A stretch of DNA of 64,000 bases from Pseudomonas yamanorum (GCF_900105735.1 NZ_LT629793.1:2108001-2172000); one strand, 5' to 3'. Shown: positions 55,337 to 64,000, counted from the first letter of the stretch. Numbers and translations: made by a program. The notes: a model not told the origin generated them from the letters alone.

Positions 55337-56647
55337 ATGAGCACCACCTATAACGAGACGGCGACCGCCGCCCCGACCAATTCGACGGCCCGGGTCGCCA
55401 CCGCGAGCATCATCGGCACCGCCATCGAGTTCTACGACTTCTATATCTATGCGACTGCCGCTGCCCTGGTGATCGGCCCGGTGTTCTTCCCGCAAACCTC
55501 CGGCACGGCGCAGATGCTTGCCTCGTTCCTGACCTTCGGTATCGCGTTTATCGCGCGGCCACTGGGTTCGGCGCTGTTTGGCCACTTTGGTGACCGGATT
55601 GGCCGTAAATCGACGTTGGTGGCGTCCCTGCTGCTGATGGGCGTGTGCACCACGCTGATTGGTTTGCTGCCCGGTTATGACAGCATCGGAGCCTGGGCGC
55701 CGATCCTGCTCTGCGTGCTGCGCTTTGGCCAAGGCCTCGGGCTTGGCGGCGAATGGGGCGGCGCGGCGTTGCTGGCGACCGAGAACGCACCGAAGGGCAA
55801 ACGCGCCTGGTTCGGCATGTTCCCGCAACTGGGGCCATCGATAGGGTTCTTGGCAGCCAACGGGCTGTTCCTGATCCTGGCCATGAGCCTGAGCGACGAG
55901 CAATTCCGCAGCTGGGGCTGGCGCATTCCGTTCATCCTCAGCGCAGCGCTGGTGATGGTGGGTCTGTATGCGCGGCTCAAACTGCACGAAACGCCGGTGT
56001 TCGCGAACGCCGTAGCCAAGGAAGCTCCGGTGAAAGTGCCGCTGGTGGAACTGTTCAGTCAGCATTGGCTGCCGGTACTGCTGGGCGCGGCGTCGATGGT
56101 GGTGTGTTATGCGCTGTTCTATATCACCACGGCGTTTTCCCTGAGCTACGGCGTGTCCACGCTGGGCTATAGCCGTGAAACCTTCCTCGGGCTGCTGTGC
56201 TTCGCCGTGCTGTTCATGGGCGCGGCGACGCCGCTGGCGGCGTGGGCAAGCGACCGTTACGGGCGTAAGCCGGTGCTGATTGTGGGGGCGATTCTGACCA
56301 TCCTCTCCGGCTTCACCATGGAACCGTTGCTCACCCACGGTTCAACCTGGGCCGTGGCATTGTTCCTGGCGCTGGAGCTGTTTTTGATGGGCGTGACGTT
56401 CGCCCCGATGGGCGCGATGCTGCCGGAACTGTTCCCGACCCGCGTGCGTTATACCGGTGCTTCGGCGGCGTATAACCTGGGCGGGATCGTGGGCGCATCG
56501 GCGGCACCGTTCTTCGCGACCAAACTGGTGGCGATGGGCGGTTTGAGTTATGTCGGCGGGTATGTGTCGGCGGCAGCGGTGATCAGCTTGATTGCTGTGC
56601 TGTGCCTGAAAGAGACGCGCAATAACGATTTGAATCGCGTTAGCTGA
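55337..56647 (+). CDS. MHS-family MFS permease
   Basis: A 436-residue 12-helix symporter of the metabolite:H+ symporter family (ProP/ShiA/KgtP). Signatures: GTAIEFYDFYIYATAAAL in helix 1, GHFGDRIGRKSTL in the 2-3 loop, RFGQGLGLGGEWGGA in helix 4, SDRYGRKP in loop 8-9. The substrate is unknown; candidates are dicarboxylates, betaines or aromatics. The ATG at 55337 has AGGGA seven bases upstream. It is 221 bases after the CNNM gene, so probably a separate unit. Confidence 0.9.
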   Translation: MSTTYNETATAAPTNSTARVATASIIGTAIEFYDFYIYATAAALVIGPVFFPQTSGTAQMLASFLTFGIAFIARPLGSALFGHFGDRIGRKSTLVASLLLMGVCTTLIGLLPGYDSIGAWAPILLCVLRFGQGLGLGGEWGGAALLATENAPKGKRAWFGMFPQLGPSIGFLAANGLFLILAMSLSDEQFRSWGWRIPFILSAALVMVGLYARLKLHETPVFANAVAKEAPVKVPLVELFSQHWLPVLLGAASMVVCYALFYITTAFSLSYGVSTLGYSRETFLGLLCFAVLFMGAATPLAAWASDRYGRKPVLIVGAILTILSGFTMEPLLTHGSTWAVALFLALELFLMGVTFAPMGAMLPELFPTRVRYTGASAAYNLGGIVGASAAPFFATKLVAMGGLSYVGGYVSAAAVISLIAVLCLKETRNNDLNRVS

Positions 56648-56654
56648 TAAACCG

Positions 56655-56725
56655 CCATCGCGGGCAAGCCCGGCTCCCACATTTGGAATGCATTTCCCTG
56701 TGGGAGCCGGGCTTGCCCGCGATGG
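56655..56725. repeat. REP-type palindromic pair
   Basis: CCATCGCGGGCAAGCCCGGCTCCCACA and its inverse about 15 bases on, between the convergent MFS and purT genes. Confidence 0.88.
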
Positions 56726-56736
56726 GCGCGACTCGA

Positions 56737-57918
56737 TTACAGCTCTACAACAACCGCTTTCGAAGCACGGGTCGCTTTAGCCCGGGCAGCCTCAATCGAC
56801 TCATCCCGCGCCAACGCCACGCCCATACGACGCTGACCGTTCACTTCCGGCTTGCCGAACAAACGCAACGCCGTATCCGGCTCGCTCAACGCAGCCCCCA
56901 GGTTGGCAAACGCCGTCTGGGTCGACTTGCCTTCCACCAGAATCACCGCCGAAGCCGAAGGCCCGAATTGACGGATCAACGGAATCGGCAGGCCGAGAAT
57001 TGCCCGCGCATGCAGGGCGAACTGCGACAAGTCCTGGGAAATCAGGGTTACCAGGCCAGTGTCATGGGGGCGCGGCGACACTTCGCTGAACCAAACCTGA
57101 TCGCCTTTGATAAACAGCTCGACGCCAAACAGACCACGACCACCCAATGCTTCGGTTACCGCCTTGGCAACGCGCTCGGATTCCGCCAGCGCAATCGGGC
57201 TCATGGCCTGTGGCTGCCAGGATTCCTGGTAGTCGCCCTTCTCCTGACGGTGACCGACAGGCGCGCAGAAGGTGGTGCCGCCAATGTGGCGCACGGTAAG
57301 CAGGGTGATTTCGTAGTCGAAGTCGATAAAGCCTTCGATGATCACGCGGCCCTTGCCGGCACGCCCGCCTTCCTGGGCGTAGTCCCAGGCTTTCTGCACG
57401 TCATCGGCACTGCGCAACAGGCTCTGGCCTTTGCCCGACGAACTCATCACCGGCTTGACCACGCACGGGAAGCCCAGGTCGGTGACGGCCTTGCTGTAGT
57501 CCTCGAAGGTGTCAGCGAAGTGGTACGGCGAGGTCGGCAGGTCCAGCTCTTCAGCGGCCAGGCGACGGATGCCCTCGCGGTTCATGGTCAGCAAGGTCGC
57601 GCGGGCGGTCGGGATCACGTTGAAGCCTTCGGCTTCCAGCTCAACCAGGGTCGCGGTGGCGATCGCTTCGATTTCCGGCACGATGAAGTGCGGCTTTTCG
57701 GCTTCGATCACGGCACGCAGGGCGGCGCCATCGAGCATGTTGATCACATGACTACGATGGGCAACCTGCATGGCCGGTGCGTTGGCGTAGCGATCCACGG
57801 CAATCACTTCAACGCCCAGGCGTTGCAGTTCGATTACCACTTCCTTGCCCAGCTCACCGCAGCCACACAGCATTACGCGGGTCGCGGTTGGCGACAATGG
57901 AGTTCCGATTCGGGTCAT
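56737..57918 (-). CDS. purT: Formate-dependent phosphoribosylglycinamide formyltransferase
   Basis: A 393-residue ATP-grasp enzyme of purine synthesis that formylates GAR from formate and ATP, bypassing the folate-dependent PurN. Visible parts: [20 protein letters not shown] (N-terminal preATP-grasp), [13 protein letters not shown] and [15 protein letters not shown] (ATP-grasp), [15 protein letters not shown] near the metal site. Single gene, convergent with the MFS gene. Confidence 0.96.
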   Translation of the reverse strand: MTRIGTPLSPTATRVMLCGCGELGKEVVIELQRLGVEVIAVDRYANAPAMQVAHRSHVINMLDGAALRAVIEAEKPHFIVPEIEAIATATLVELEAEGFNVIPTARATLLTMNREGIRRLAAEELDLPTSPYHFADTFEDYSKAVTDLGFPCVVKPVMSSSGKGQSLLRSADDVQKAWDYAQEGGRAGKGRVIIEGFIDFDYEITLLTVRHIGGTTFCAPVGHRQEKGDYQESWQPQAMSPIALAESERVAKAVTEALGGRGLFGVELFIKGDQVWFSEVSPRPHDTGLVTLISQDLSQFALHARAILGLPIPLIRQFGPSASAVILVEGKSTQTAFANLGAALSEPDTALRLFGKPEVNGQRRMGVALARDESIEAARAKATRASKAVVVEL

Positions 57919-57987
57919 CTCAGGTCCTCAGGGGAGCGGATCATGTGGAGAAAGGCCGGCATTTTACATGAACTGTAAGGATTGGCT

Positions 57988-58455
57988 TCAGTTGGCGACG
58001 CGCTGCCGGCGCAAACGCCAGGCCATGGCCAGCCACACCACGGTGACGCCGGCGAACTTCGAGACCAGGGCAGTGCCGGCCACGGCAGGCGTGAGCGCGC
58101 CGATCAGGCCGAAAAAGATGAAGGTATCGAGGGGAATGCTGAGCGCCGAACTGATCCACAGGCGGTCGTGGAGCGGGCGCTTGGTGATGCTGAACACCAG
58201 CCAGTCAATGCATTCGGACACCGCGAACGCCGTGGCACTGGCCAGGGCGATGGACGGATCGGAGGTGATATAGGACAGCACCAGCGCCGCCAGCATGGCA
58301 ATGATCGCGCCATGGCCGAAGCGGGTTTGCACCATGTCCCGCAGGACAAATACCAAGCCGCCCCAGGCAGACCAGATGACATCCAGGTGCGGAGCGGTGG
58401 AAAAGGCAAAGTTGATCAGCACGACGCTGCTGATGTAGGCGATCAGGAAGAACAT
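57988..58455 (-). CDS. VUT-family transporter, queuosine-precursor type
   Basis: A 155-residue membrane protein with about five helices, of the VUT/YhhQ group involved in import of queuosine precursors. The ATG at 58455 begins a typical MFFLIAYISSVVLINFAF first helix; codons upstream to 58581 derive from a REP element. Shorter than E. coli YhhQ (about 220 residues), so the substrate is less certain. Downstream lies purT in the same direction. Confidence 0.75.
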   Translation of the reverse strand: MFFLIAYISSVVLINFAFSTAPHLDVIWSAWGGLVFVLRDMVQTRFGHGAIIAMLAALVLSYITSDPSIALASATAFAVSECIDWLVFSITKRPLHDRLWISSALSIPLDTFIFFGLIGALTPAVAGTALVSKFAGVTVVWLAMAWRLRRQRVAN

Positions 58456-58525
58456 GGGGCTAGGGACCTGTGAACAAGGGGCACAGGGTACTTCACATTT
58501 GGAAATATGTCGTCTGGGCAGGCCC

Positions 58526-58611
58526 TTTCGCGAGCAAGCCCGCTCCCACATTTTGAACGCATTCCTCCAAGATAAACGCAATCAAATGTGGGAGCGGGCT
58601 TGCTCGCGAAA
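58526..58611. repeat. REP-type palindromic pair
   Basis: TTCGCGAGCAAGCCCGCTCCCACA and its inverse complement about 40 bases on, between DUF1289 and the VUT gene. Confidence 0.88.
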
Positions 58612-58619
58612 ACGGTCTA

Positions 58620-58835
58620 TCAGGCGCCGGACTTCCCCGGAATCATCCACATGAGCCCACTCGCCTTCGCCCGCTCATGGCACAACCCCAGCACCACCCG
58701 GCGCTCGGCGTTGTCCATGCGACTCCAGCGGGTAATCTCTTCCACCGTGCGCTGGCATCCCGTGCAGATATCATCGTCATCCAGCGCGCAAATGCTCACG
58801 CAAGGCGACGCTACCGGCCGTTCAGATACGGTCAT
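58620..58835 (-). CDS. DUF1289 small cysteine protein
   Basis: A 71-residue DUF1289 protein. The core [21 protein letters not shown] carries three conserved cysteines that may bind a metal, followed by W and R residues typical of the family. Its ATG overlaps the upstream carbonic-anhydrase-like gene by four bases, so the pair is coupled. Function unknown. Confidence 0.9.
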   Translation of the reverse strand: MTVSERPVASPCVSICALDDDDICTGCQRTVEEITRWSRMDNAERRVVLGLCHERAKASGLMWMIPGKSGA

Positions 58836-59356
58836 TCTTCCTGCTCAACCAGATCACGGGCATAACGCTGGGCGTTATGCACATAGTGCGCAGCGCTGGC
58901 CTCGAGCATTTTCTTCTGCACGTCGGTCAGCTCCCGCACCACTTTGCCCGGCGAGCCCACCACCAGCGAACCATCGGGAATCTCCTTGCCTTCGCCAATC
59001 AGCGAATTGGCGCCGATGATGCAGTGTTTGCCTATCTTCGCCCCGTTAAGAATCACCGCGTTGATGCCGATCAGGCTGTAATCGTCGACGGTGCAGCCAT
59101 GCAACATGGCGTTATGGCCGATGGTCACGCCGGTGCCGAGGGTCAGCGGGTAACCCATGTCGGTGTGCATCACGCTGCCGTCCTGCACGTTGCTGTTCTT
59201 GCCGATCAGGATCAGTTCGTTGTCGCCGCGCAACACCGCGTTGAACCAGACGTTGGCGCCCTCTTCCAGCTTGACCTTGCCCACCAGCGTGGCATTGGGG
59301 GCCACCCAACTGTTGGGATGGGTTTCGACTCGGGCGTCGCCCAGGCGGTATTTCAT
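58832..59356 (-). CDS. Gamma-carbonic-anhydrase-like hexapeptide-repeat protein (YrdA)
   Basis: A 174-residue left-handed beta-helix protein of the YrdA/PaaY group, normally a zinc or iron trimer. The hexapeptide repeats run from about residue 15 to 130; candidate metal ligands are the histidines in VMHTDMG and GHNAMLHGC. Carbonic anhydrase activity is plausible but not shown for most YrdA proteins. It starts an operon with DUF1289. Confidence 0.9.
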   Translation of the reverse strand: MKYRLGDARVETHPNSWVAPNATLVGKVKLEEGANVWFNAVLRGDNELILIGKNSNVQDGSVMHTDMGYPLTLGTGVTIGHNAMLHGCTVDDYSLIGINAVILNGAKIGKHCIIGANSLIGEGKEIPDGSLVVGSPGKVVRELTDVQKKMLEASAAHYVHNAQRYARDLVEQEE

Positions 59357-59395
59357 AGGTGGATCCTCACGGCAGAAACGATGGCCATCTGGCTC

Positions 59396-59998
59396 TTAGG
59401 TATTGATGAAGCTTTTCGGCGGCCGATGCAGGCTGATGTCGGCATCGTCATAGAGCAAATTGATCAGCTCGACGATCATGATCGCCGTCAGGCCCCAGAT
59501 CTTGTATTCGCCAAACCGGTAACTGGGCACGTACCAACTGCGGCCCTGGTAATCGATACGGTGGGTGTGTTCGCGGGGATCCTGGCGAAAAAACTCCAGG
59601 GGCACGCTGAACACAGCGGCGATCTCGGCGTCATTGGCCAGGTATTCAACGTAATCAGGGATAACGCCTACATAAGGCGTGACACGGATACCGTGCAGGG
59701 AAATCAGCGGGCTCAATGGGCCGATGACTTCCACCAGGCCCGGCGGCAGGCCGATTTCTTCTTCGGCTTCTCGCAGCGCGGTGAATATCAGGTCCGGGTC
59801 TTCCGGGTCGCGGCGCCCGCCAGGGAACGCCACTTCGCCGCCATGGGTCGACAGCCCGCTGGCGCGCAAGGTCAGGATCAGCTCGGGTTCGTCACTGCGG
59901 GTGATCGGCACCAGTACCGCCGCTTCCGGGAACCGACCGTCGGTCTCCAGCGTGTGGGGCGTATGATTGCTTACCCGGCGAAGTAGCTCGTCCAGCAT
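59396..59998 (-). CDS. NUDIX hydrolase, CoA pyrophosphatase type
   Basis: A 200-residue NUDIX protein. The box GGRRDPEDPDLIFTALREAE is complete and preceded by the CoA pyrophosphatase signature (TLRASGLSTHGGEVAFPGG), as in E. coli NudL. It would cleave CoA to phosphopantetheine and 3',5'-ADP. It is 39 bases upstream of the carbonic-anhydrase-like gene and is divergent from the next NUDIX gene. Confidence 0.9.
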   Translation of the reverse strand: MLDELLRRVSNHTPHTLETDGRFPEAAVLVPITRSDEPELILTLRASGLSTHGGEVAFPGGRRDPEDPDLIFTALREAEEEIGLPPGLVEVIGPLSPLISLHGIRVTPYVGVIPDYVEYLANDAEIAAVFSVPLEFFRQDPREHTHRIDYQGRSWYVPSYRFGEYKIWGLTAIMIVELINLLYDDADISLHRPPKSFINT

Positions 59999-60144
59999 GA
60001 GTCATCTCGGTCTGTTGGCTACCTTGCATCATGCACCAAACCGTGCGCACGCCCAACCCCAAAACCCTGGCCATGTCGCTAAACGACAACTTGCAGGCCA
60101 TACCCGGTCACGCCAAGATAGGCGCACTCTCCAGGAACCCCAGC

Positions 60145-60693
60145 ATGAACTTCTGCAGCCAGTGCGGTAAACCGGTCACCCAGCGCATTCCCGAAGGCGA
60201 CGCACGCCTGCGTTATGTCTGCGATCACTGTCAGACCATTCACTACCAGAACCCCAATATCGTCGCCGGCACCGTGCCGGTGTGGGGCGCCCAGGTGCTG
60301 CTGTGCCGCCGCGCCATCGAGCCGCGCCTGGGTTTCTGGACCCTGCCTGCAGGTTTTATGGAGAACGGCGAGACCGTCGAACAGGCCGCCATGCGCGAAA
60401 CCATGGAAGAAGCCTGCGCCCGGGTGCGCAACCTGAGCATCTATACCCTGATCGACGTGCCGCACATCAGCCAGGTGCACATCTTCTACCGTGCCGAACT
60501 GATCGACCTGGACTTTGCCGCAGGCCCCGAAAGCCTGGAAGTGCGCTTATTCGATGAAGCCGACATCCCTTGGTCCGAGCTGGCTTTCCGCACGGTCGGG
60601 CGTACCTTAGAATGCTTTTTTGCTGACCGCCGGCAACAGTCGTATCCGGTGCGCAGCGAGTCGGTGCCGCCGCTGACCCAGTTGGCCAAATAA
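60145..60693 (+). CDS. NUDIX hydrolase with zinc ribbon
   Basis: A 182-residue protein with an N-terminal zinc ribbon (CSQC ... CDHC, residues 4-29) and a NUDIX domain (GFMENGETVEQAAMRETMEE at about 73-92). In the box the usual final glycine is cysteine (EEACARV). Such proteins are related to NudC/YjaD-type pyrophosphatases. ATG at 60145 with AGGA eight bases upstream; an earlier ATG at 60031 adds a tail with no family resemblance. Confidence 0.85.
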   Translation: MNFCSQCGKPVTQRIPEGDARLRYVCDHCQTIHYQNPNIVAGTVPVWGAQVLLCRRAIEPRLGFWTLPAGFMENGETVEQAAMRETMEEACARVRNLSIYTLIDVPHISQVHIFYRAELIDLDFAAGPESLEVRLFDEADIPWSELAFRTVGRTLECFFADRRQQSYPVRSESVPPLTQLAK

Positions 60694-60735
60694 CAATCCA
60701 GGTGGCACGTAGTCTTTTCAGGGGATACCGTTTTA

Positions 60736-61239
60736 ATGCGTTGGTTGCTTGCTCTGATCTGCCTGTCGTTTGCCACGCTGTCGCCAGCCTCCACCCAAGT
60801 GATCCTGGGGGGCAAACCCGTCGAAAAAATCCTGGTGCTCAAGTCCGCCCATCAGTTGCAACTGATCAACGACGGCAAGCCCCTCAGGACCTACCGCATT
60901 TCCCTGGGCAAGAACCCCAAGGGCACCAAGCTGATGGAAGGCGACCGCCGAACCCCGGAAGGCTTCTACTGGATCGACTGGCGCAAGACCAGCGACCGCT
61001 TCAACCTGGCCATGCACATTTCCTACCCCAACATCAGCGACTCCGCCCGCGCCCGCCGCGAAGGGGTCAAGCCCGGCAGCATGATCATGATCCACGGCAC
61101 CCCCGACGCCGAGGACTACCCCGAAGAGCTGTTCCACACCCTGGACTGGACCGACGGCTGCATCGGCATGCGCAATGTCGACATGCGCGAAGTCTGGAAC
61201 CTGGTCAAGGACGGCACGATGATCGAGATTCGTCCGTAA
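60736..61239 (+). CDS. L,D-transpeptidase family protein (YkuD)
   Basis: A 167-residue exported protein: signal peptide to about residue 18, then a YkuD domain with the histidine in MIHGTP and the catalytic cysteine in WTDGCIGM. The canonical SxGCIR motif is altered (DGCIGM), as in YafK-like members. It may cross-link or trim peptidoglycan-linked proteins in the periplasm. It follows the NUDIX gene by 42 bases, so cotranscription is possible. Confidence 0.87.
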   Translation: MRWLLALICLSFATLSPASTQVILGGKPVEKILVLKSAHQLQLINDGKPLRTYRISLGKNPKGTKLMEGDRRTPEGFYWIDWRKTSDRFNLAMHISYPNISDSARARREGVKPGSMIMIHGTPDAEDYPEELFHTLDWTDGCIGMRNVDMREVWNLVKDGTMIEIRP

Positions 61240-61282
61240 TTTTTCCGCCGCTCGTAAAATAATTCAAAAAAAATTCCTGCCC

Positions 61283-61330
61283 CGCGCAGCGCTTGCCGGT
61301 GAATACCAGTTCACCCCGGCAAGCTGCGCG
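61283..61330. repeat. Long hairpin 3' of the L,D-transpeptidase gene
   Basis: CGCGCAGCGCTTGCCGGTGAA and the near-perfect inverse TTCACCCCGGCAAGCTGCGCG. No T run follows; it may end or stabilise the upstream mRNA. Confidence 0.6.
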
Positions 61331-61355
61331 CTTCTGCCCGACAGAAAGACCTCTC

Positions 61356-61447
61356 TAATACCACTTGAACTGGCGCACTATTAAGGCGCCCGTAAACGCT
61401 CGCCTGCACCGTTTTCGCTGCATTGACATGGTATTTAAGTGGTATTA
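61356..61447. promoter_or_regulatory. Candidate GntR operators before the nag operon
   Basis: TAATACCACTT (61356-61366) recurs inverted as AAGTGGTATTA (61437-61447), and TGGTATT occurs twice in direct order at 61429-61446. TTGACA at 61423-61428 is a possible -35 box. The layout fits two operators flanking or overlapping the promoter of the GntR-nagA genes. Confidence 0.6.
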
Positions 61448-61503
61448 GCTTGCGATCACTACCGGGCGACAACACTCCAATAACCGCATCGGAAACCGAC
61501 ACG

Positions 61504-62262
61504 ATGAACCCCATCCTGGCCCTGCGCCCCGACGATAAACAATCGACGCCGCTGTACCTGCAACTGGCCCGTAACCTTGAAGCCGCGATTCATGCCGGCC
61601 AATGGAAATCCGAGCAGGCATTGCCGTCGGAACGCGCCCTCAGCGAGCAACTGAGCATTTCCCGAGTGACCGCCCGCAAGGCGCTGGAAGTACTCTTCGA
61701 ACAAGGCCTGATCCGTCGCAGCCAAGGCTCCGGAACCTTCATCACTCCGCGCCTTGAACAGCCGTTGTCGCGCCTCTCGGGCTTCAGCGAAATGCTCCGT
61801 CTCAAGGGCTTTGTGCCGACGTCCCAGTGGCTCGAGCGCGACATCACCCCGCCGACCCATGAAGAGCTGATCCGCCTGGGCCTGTCGCCGAGTGACAAGG
61901 TCGCGCGCCTCAAGCGTTTGCGTAAGGCCGACGACACAGTGATGGCGATTGAAATGACCGCCATGCCCGCCTCCGTCCTCCCCCACCCGCAGGCCATCGG
62001 CAACTCGCTGTACGAATACCTGGAAAGCATCGGCAAGCCCATCGTGCGCGCCCTGCAACACATCCAGGCGATCAACGCCTCGGACGAGTTCGCAGCCCTG
62101 GTTGGCATCGCCCCCGGCACCGCCATGCTGCTGATGACCCGGGTGGGCTACACCGCCGACAACACCCCGATTGAAATCACCGACACCTATTGCCGCAACG
62201 ACTACTACGACTTCGTCGCAGAACTGCGCCGCCACGACTATTCCGCTGAACTGCGAATTTAG
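61504..62262 (+). CDS. nagR: GntR/HutC-family regulator of the nag operon
   Basis: A 252-residue GntR regulator: wHTH in residues 15-80 (SERALSEQLSISRVTARKAL, QGSGTFI) and a UTRA effector domain at about 95-240. In this family the effector is commonly N-acetylglucosamine-6-phosphate. It is 10 bases upstream of nagA, which supports that role; likely autoregulated via TGGTATT sites upstream. The symbol is by context. Confidence 0.87.
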   Translation: MNPILALRPDDKQSTPLYLQLARNLEAAIHAGQWKSEQALPSERALSEQLSISRVTARKALEVLFEQGLIRRSQGSGTFITPRLEQPLSRLSGFSEMLRLKGFVPTSQWLERDITPPTHEELIRLGLSPSDKVARLKRLRKADDTVMAIEMTAMPASVLPHPQAIGNSLYEYLESIGKPIVRALQHIQAINASDEFAALVGIAPGTAMLLMTRVGYTADNTPIEITDTYCRNDYYDFVAELRRHDYSAELRI

Positions 62263-62272
62263 AGAACTGCCC

Positions 62273-63379
62273 ATGTCCGAAGACAACATTCTTACGCCCA
62301 ACGGCTGGATTCGCGGCCGCCTGGTGCACCAGCACGGCAAGGTCACTGCCGTTGAAGGCAGCCCGTGCGACCCGGCAGACAACGACCTGCCGTATTTGCT
62401 GCCAGGCTTTATCGACCTGCATGTGCACGGCGGTGGCGGCAAAGACATCATGGAAGGCACCGACGCCTTCCACACCATCACTCGCACCCACGTGCGGTTT
62501 GGCACCACCTCGCTGCTGGCCACCACCATGACCGCGCCGGTGGACGAAATCACCCGTGTGCTCGGCGAGATCGGCACCTATTGCGAAAACCGCCCAACCG
62601 GCACCGCCCGTGTGCTCGGCGTGCACCTGGAAGGCCCCTACATCAATCCGGGAAAACTCGGCGCACAACCGAACTTCGCCCACACCGCCTTGATGGCCGA
62701 AGTCGAAGAATACCTGCGCCTGGCGCCGATCCGGGTGATCACCATTGCTCCGGAAATCGCCGGCCATGACGGACTGATCCGCGCCCTCAGCGAACGCGGC
62801 GTGCGCATGCAGATCGGACACACCCTGGGCAGCTACGAAGAAGGCGTCGCCGCCCTCGCCGCCGGCGCCACCAGCTTTACCCATTTGTATAACGCCATGA
62901 GCCCGCTGCATCACCGTGAGCCCGGCATCGTCGGCGCGGCCCTGGCCCACGCCAAATACGCTGAGCTGATTCCCGACCTGCTGCACGTGCACCCCGGCGC
63001 CATGCGCGTGGCCCTGCGTTCGATCCCGTGCCTGTACTGCGTCACCGATTCCACCGCCGCCGCCGGCATGCCCGACGGTGAATACAAGCTGGGCAGCCAC
63101 ACCGTGACCAAGTGCCTGGGCGGCGTACGCCTGGCCGATGGAACGCTGGCCGGCAGCACCCTGACCATGGACCAGGCACTGCGCAACCTGGTGAAGATCG
63201 GCCTGCCGATCAGCGAAGCCTCACAACGCCTGTCGCAATTTCCTGCGGACTACCTGGGCCTCGAAGAACGCGGTCGCCTGCAGCCCGGCAGCTTTGCCGA
63301 CTGCGTGCGCCTGGACCGCTCCCTGCACCTCACCGACGTAGTGGTCGAAGGAGAAACCATTGACTTCAAAAATGCTTGA
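62273..63379 (+). CDS. nagA: N-acetylglucosamine-6-phosphate deacetylase
   Basis: A 368-residue amidohydrolase converting GlcNAc-6-P to GlcN-6-P and acetate. Metal residues appear in GFIDLHVHGGGG and in GVHLEGPYINPGKLGA; QIGHTLGSYEE and THLYNAMSP provide further histidines, and CVTDSTAAAGM the catalytic aspartate. It overlaps the next gene by 20 bases. Confidence 0.95.
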   Translation: MSEDNILTPNGWIRGRLVHQHGKVTAVEGSPCDPADNDLPYLLPGFIDLHVHGGGGKDIMEGTDAFHTITRTHVRFGTTSLLATTMTAPVDEITRVLGEIGTYCENRPTGTARVLGVHLEGPYINPGKLGAQPNFAHTALMAEVEEYLRLAPIRVITIAPEIAGHDGLIRALSERGVRMQIGHTLGSYEEGVAALAAGATSFTHLYNAMSPLHHREPGIVGAALAHAKYAELIPDLLHVHPGAMRVALRSIPCLYCVTDSTAAAGMPDGEYKLGSHTVTKCLGGVRLADGTLAGSTLTMDQALRNLVKIGLPISEASQRLSQFPADYLGLEERGRLQPGSFADCVRLDRSLHLTDVVVEGETIDFKNA

Positions 63380-64000
63380 AGAGGCCCTGGCCTCCTGCGA
63401 GGCCGTCGAGGCTCAACTGCAACGCCTGGACCCATTGCTGGAGGAAGTCGCCGGCCGCCTGCGTCGCCAGCCGCCGCAAGTGGCAATGACCATTGCTCGC
63501 GGCAGCTCGGACCACGCCGCCAGTTACTTCGCCTACCTGACCATGCAACACCTGGGGATTCCGGTGGCGTCGTTGCCGATGTCGGTGGTGACCATGCTGC
63601 AATCGCCGCTCAAAGTCAGCGGGCAAGTGGCGTTCGGTTTCTCCCAGTCGGGGCAAAGCCCGGACCTGGTCAACAGCCTGCGCCTGCTGCGCAAGCGCGG
63701 CGCCTTGAGCATCTCGATGGTCAACGCCGAAGACTCACCGCTGGAAGCCGCCTGCGAATTCCACGTACCGCTGTGCGCCGGACCGGAACGCAGCGTCGCC
63801 GCCACCAAAAGCTTTATCGCCACCCTGAGCGCCAGCGCCCAATTGATCGGCCACTGGAATCAGGAAGACGAGTTACTTCAAGCCTGTAAGGCATTGCCCG
63901 AAGGCTTGCGTGAAGCCGCCAAGCAAGACTGGAGCGTGGCCATCGAAGCCCTGCGCGGCTGCCAGCAACTGATGGTGATCGGCCGTGGCGCCGGTTTTGC
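63360..64000 (+). CDS. SIS-domain glucosamine-6-phosphate deaminase/aminotransferase-like (partial)
   Basis: The 3' end lies beyond the window; 213 residues are visible. It has the first SIS domain (ARGSSDHAASYFAYL, FSQSGQSPDLV, VAATKSF) as in the isomerase half of GlmS but lacks a glutamine amidotransferase domain. In Shewanella and Pseudomonas nag operons this NagB-II type protein deaminates glucosamine-6-P. Start: TTG at 63360 with AAGGAG six bases upstream (MTSKMLEEALASCEA); ATG at 63372 is the alternative. Confidence 0.9.
   Translation, partial: MTSKMLEEALASCEAVEAQLQRLDPLLEEVAGRLRRQPPQVAMTIARGSSDHAASYFAYLTMQHLGIPVASLPMSVVTMLQSPLKVSGQVAFGFSQSGQSPDLVNSLRLLRKRGALSISMVNAEDSPLEAACEFHVPLCAGPERSVAATKSFIATLSASAQLIGHWNQEDELLQACKALPEGLREAAKQDWSVAIEALRGCQQLMVIGRGAGF

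Noticed and set aside
1..64000. tRNA, rRNA, 4.5S RNA or riboswitch genes
   Set aside because: I scanned the intergenic regions by eye and saw no cloverleaf with a CCA end, no rRNA signature and no aptamer core that I could support; a covariance-model search would be needed to settle small RNAs.

Overview
The window is a high-GC chromosomal segment of a Pseudomonas, most likely of the P. fluorescens group. The evidence is the complete wsp chemosensory operon, the block lysS-prfB ... recJ ... thrC-hom-dsbC-xerD, the block rplS-trmD-rimM-rpsP / ffh, a nag operon, many Pseudomonas-type REP palindromes (GTGGGAGCGGGCTTGCTCGCG and relatives), and Pseudomonas-restricted small families such as DUF3509. 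From memory, the backbone order matches the PA3697-PA3759 region of P. aeruginosa PAO1. I see no prophage, integrase of mobile type, CRISPR array, tRNA or rRNA.

Layout. (1) 0.1-4.2 kb, minus strand: a small membrane protein, an alpha/beta-hydrolase lipoprotein, a MATCAP/QEGLA-type putative metallopeptidase, a lipoprotein and a TetR regulator. (2) 4.2-6.9 kb, minus: prfB (with its programmed frameshift) and lysS. (3) 7.2-15.6 kb, minus: wspA-B-C-D-E-F-R, a surface-sensing pathway making c-di-GMP. (4) 15.6-16.5 kb: an ~830 bp non-coding palindromic repeat element, then a YebE-like DUF533 gene. (5) 17.4-27.7 kb, plus: a polyamine utilisation island (LysR regulator, two aminobutyraldehyde-type dehydrogenases, a four-gene polyamine ABC importer and a Tat-exported spermidine dehydrogenase SpdH). 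(6) 28.0-29.6 kb: opgD. (7) 29.7-34.9 kb, minus: small proteins, a GNAT/P-loop kinase pair, an Old Yellow Enzyme, recJ and yaeQ. (8) 35.0-37.1 kb, plus: a CoA transferase coupled to a periplasmic solute-binding-like protein. (9) 37.3-43.7 kb: small proteins and a Roc/Sad-like signalling set (BvgS-type hybrid kinase, REC-EAL protein, LuxR-type regulator). (10) 43.8-48.5 kb, minus: thrC, hom, dsbC, xerD. (11) 48.7-52.8 kb, minus: a thioesterase, rplS, trmD, rimM, rpsP, ffh. (12) 53.0-56.6 kb, plus: CcsA-like and CNNM-like membrane proteins and an MHS-type MFS permease. (13) 56.7-60.0 kb, minus: purT, a VUT transporter, DUF1289, a gamma-carbonic-anhydrase-like protein and a NUDIX hydrolase. (14) 60.1-64.0 kb, plus: a second NUDIX protein, an L,D-transpeptidase, then GntR regulator-nagA-SIS deaminase, cut by the window end.

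The most interesting points are these. The EAL domain of the Roc-like response regulator has lost several catalytic residues, so it is probably not a phosphodiesterase, unlike P. aeruginosa RocR. A bacterial MATCAP-like protein carries HExxxH plus QEGLA. A large paired-arm palindrome contains a nested REP pair. Repeats have become exapted into coding sequence or sit inside the polyamine operon. Terminator-like hairpins stand between dsbC and hom. I did not find a clearly undescribed multi-gene system; most of the window is ordinary Pseudomonas backbone.
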